Source: Ruminococcus sp. UBA1394
Lineage (GTDB): Bacteria; Bacillota; Clostridia; Oscillospirales; Ruminococcaceae
Length of the DNA stretch: 23,034 bases
Direction of reading: 5' to 3'
Assembly: GCA_002305725.1 (NCBI GenBank)
Contig: DBQM01000044.1
Location: 1-23,034 of the forward strand
A program made the translations under genes and the position numbers. The notes under the pieces were generated by a model that searched no databases, was not told the origin of the DNA, and was given only the letters and a program-made list of their open reading frames with translations. Of this stretch, positions 23,013 through 23,034 are shown piece by piece. Numbering within the stretch: the first letter of the stretch is position 1; every line of letters starts with the position of its first letter.

Positions 23013-23034
23013 TGTAGTGCTACAATAGATATTG
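23013..23034. repeat. 22-bp inverted repeat, right copy
   Basis: Exact reverse complement of positions 2-23. The dyad TGTAGTGCTACA is at 23013-23024. It is placed 30 bp from the amidase -35 box, mirroring the left copy at the atp promoter. It runs to the last base of the window, so the repeat may continue outside. Confidence 0.7.

Noticed and set aside
1..23034. A new defence or biosynthetic system
   Set aside because: All larger coding regions match known housekeeping families; no nuclease, toxin-antitoxin, transposase, CRISPR or biosynthetic cluster is visible.
1..23034. A circular element suggested by matching ends
   Set aside because: The end match is inverted, not direct, so it does not support circular closure.

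Overview
This window is ordinary chromosomal DNA from a low-GC Gram-positive bacterium. It is most like an anaerobic gut or rumen clostridium of the Ruminococcus/Oscillospirales kind. This is inferred from the AT-rich intergenic DNA, strong GGAGG ribosome binding sites, near-consensus sigma-A promoters, a sodium-type F-ATPase c subunit, a TSCPD protein next to malic enzyme, and a clostridial-style Mrp with a cysteine-rich N terminus. I found no tRNA, rRNA, CRISPR array, transposase, phage module or defence island.

Layout. (1) 54-7125, plus strand: a complete F1Fo ATP synthase operon, atpI-B-E-F-H-A-G-D-C, behind two promoters and closed by a hairpin at 7130-7155. A 163-bp foldback repeat sits inside the operon between atpG and atpD. 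(2) 7178-7609, plus: a YbgC-type acyl-CoA thioesterase. (3) 13164-7660, minus: a DNA repair operon radC-uvrB-uvrA. (4) 13165-13461: a palindrome-rich divergent region with a duplicated promoter-like sequence. (5) 13462-16800, plus: an RluA-family pseudouridine synthase, then a PHP phosphoesterase, NAD(P)-dependent malic enzyme and a TSCPD protein, the last three as one unit. (6) 16931-18418, plus: cardiolipin synthase, probably starting upstream at a non-ATG codon. (7) 18419-18744: a gene-free 326-bp stretch packed with palindromes. (8) 18745-19566, plus: Mrp/ApbC iron-sulfur carrier, followed by a second 163-bp foldback repeat. (9) 19772-22854, minus: a small probable DUF6514 protein, YigZ, ribosomal protein L31, a YhcC-type radical SAM protein and an amidase with an SH3 domain.

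The genes do not form a new enzymatic system. The less familiar material is non-coding. There are three foldback elements with a shared CATAC-N4-GTATG hairpin tip, two of them exactly 163 bp long with an identical 54-bp core in opposite orientation. A 22-bp sequence occurs inverted at the two ends of the window, in both cases exactly 30 bp from the -35 box of an inward-facing consensus promoter. The promoter 11-mer TATGTTATAAT occurs four times. The c subunit carries the full sodium-ligand set known from Ilyobacter tartaricus, so this ATP synthase is predicted to run on sodium.
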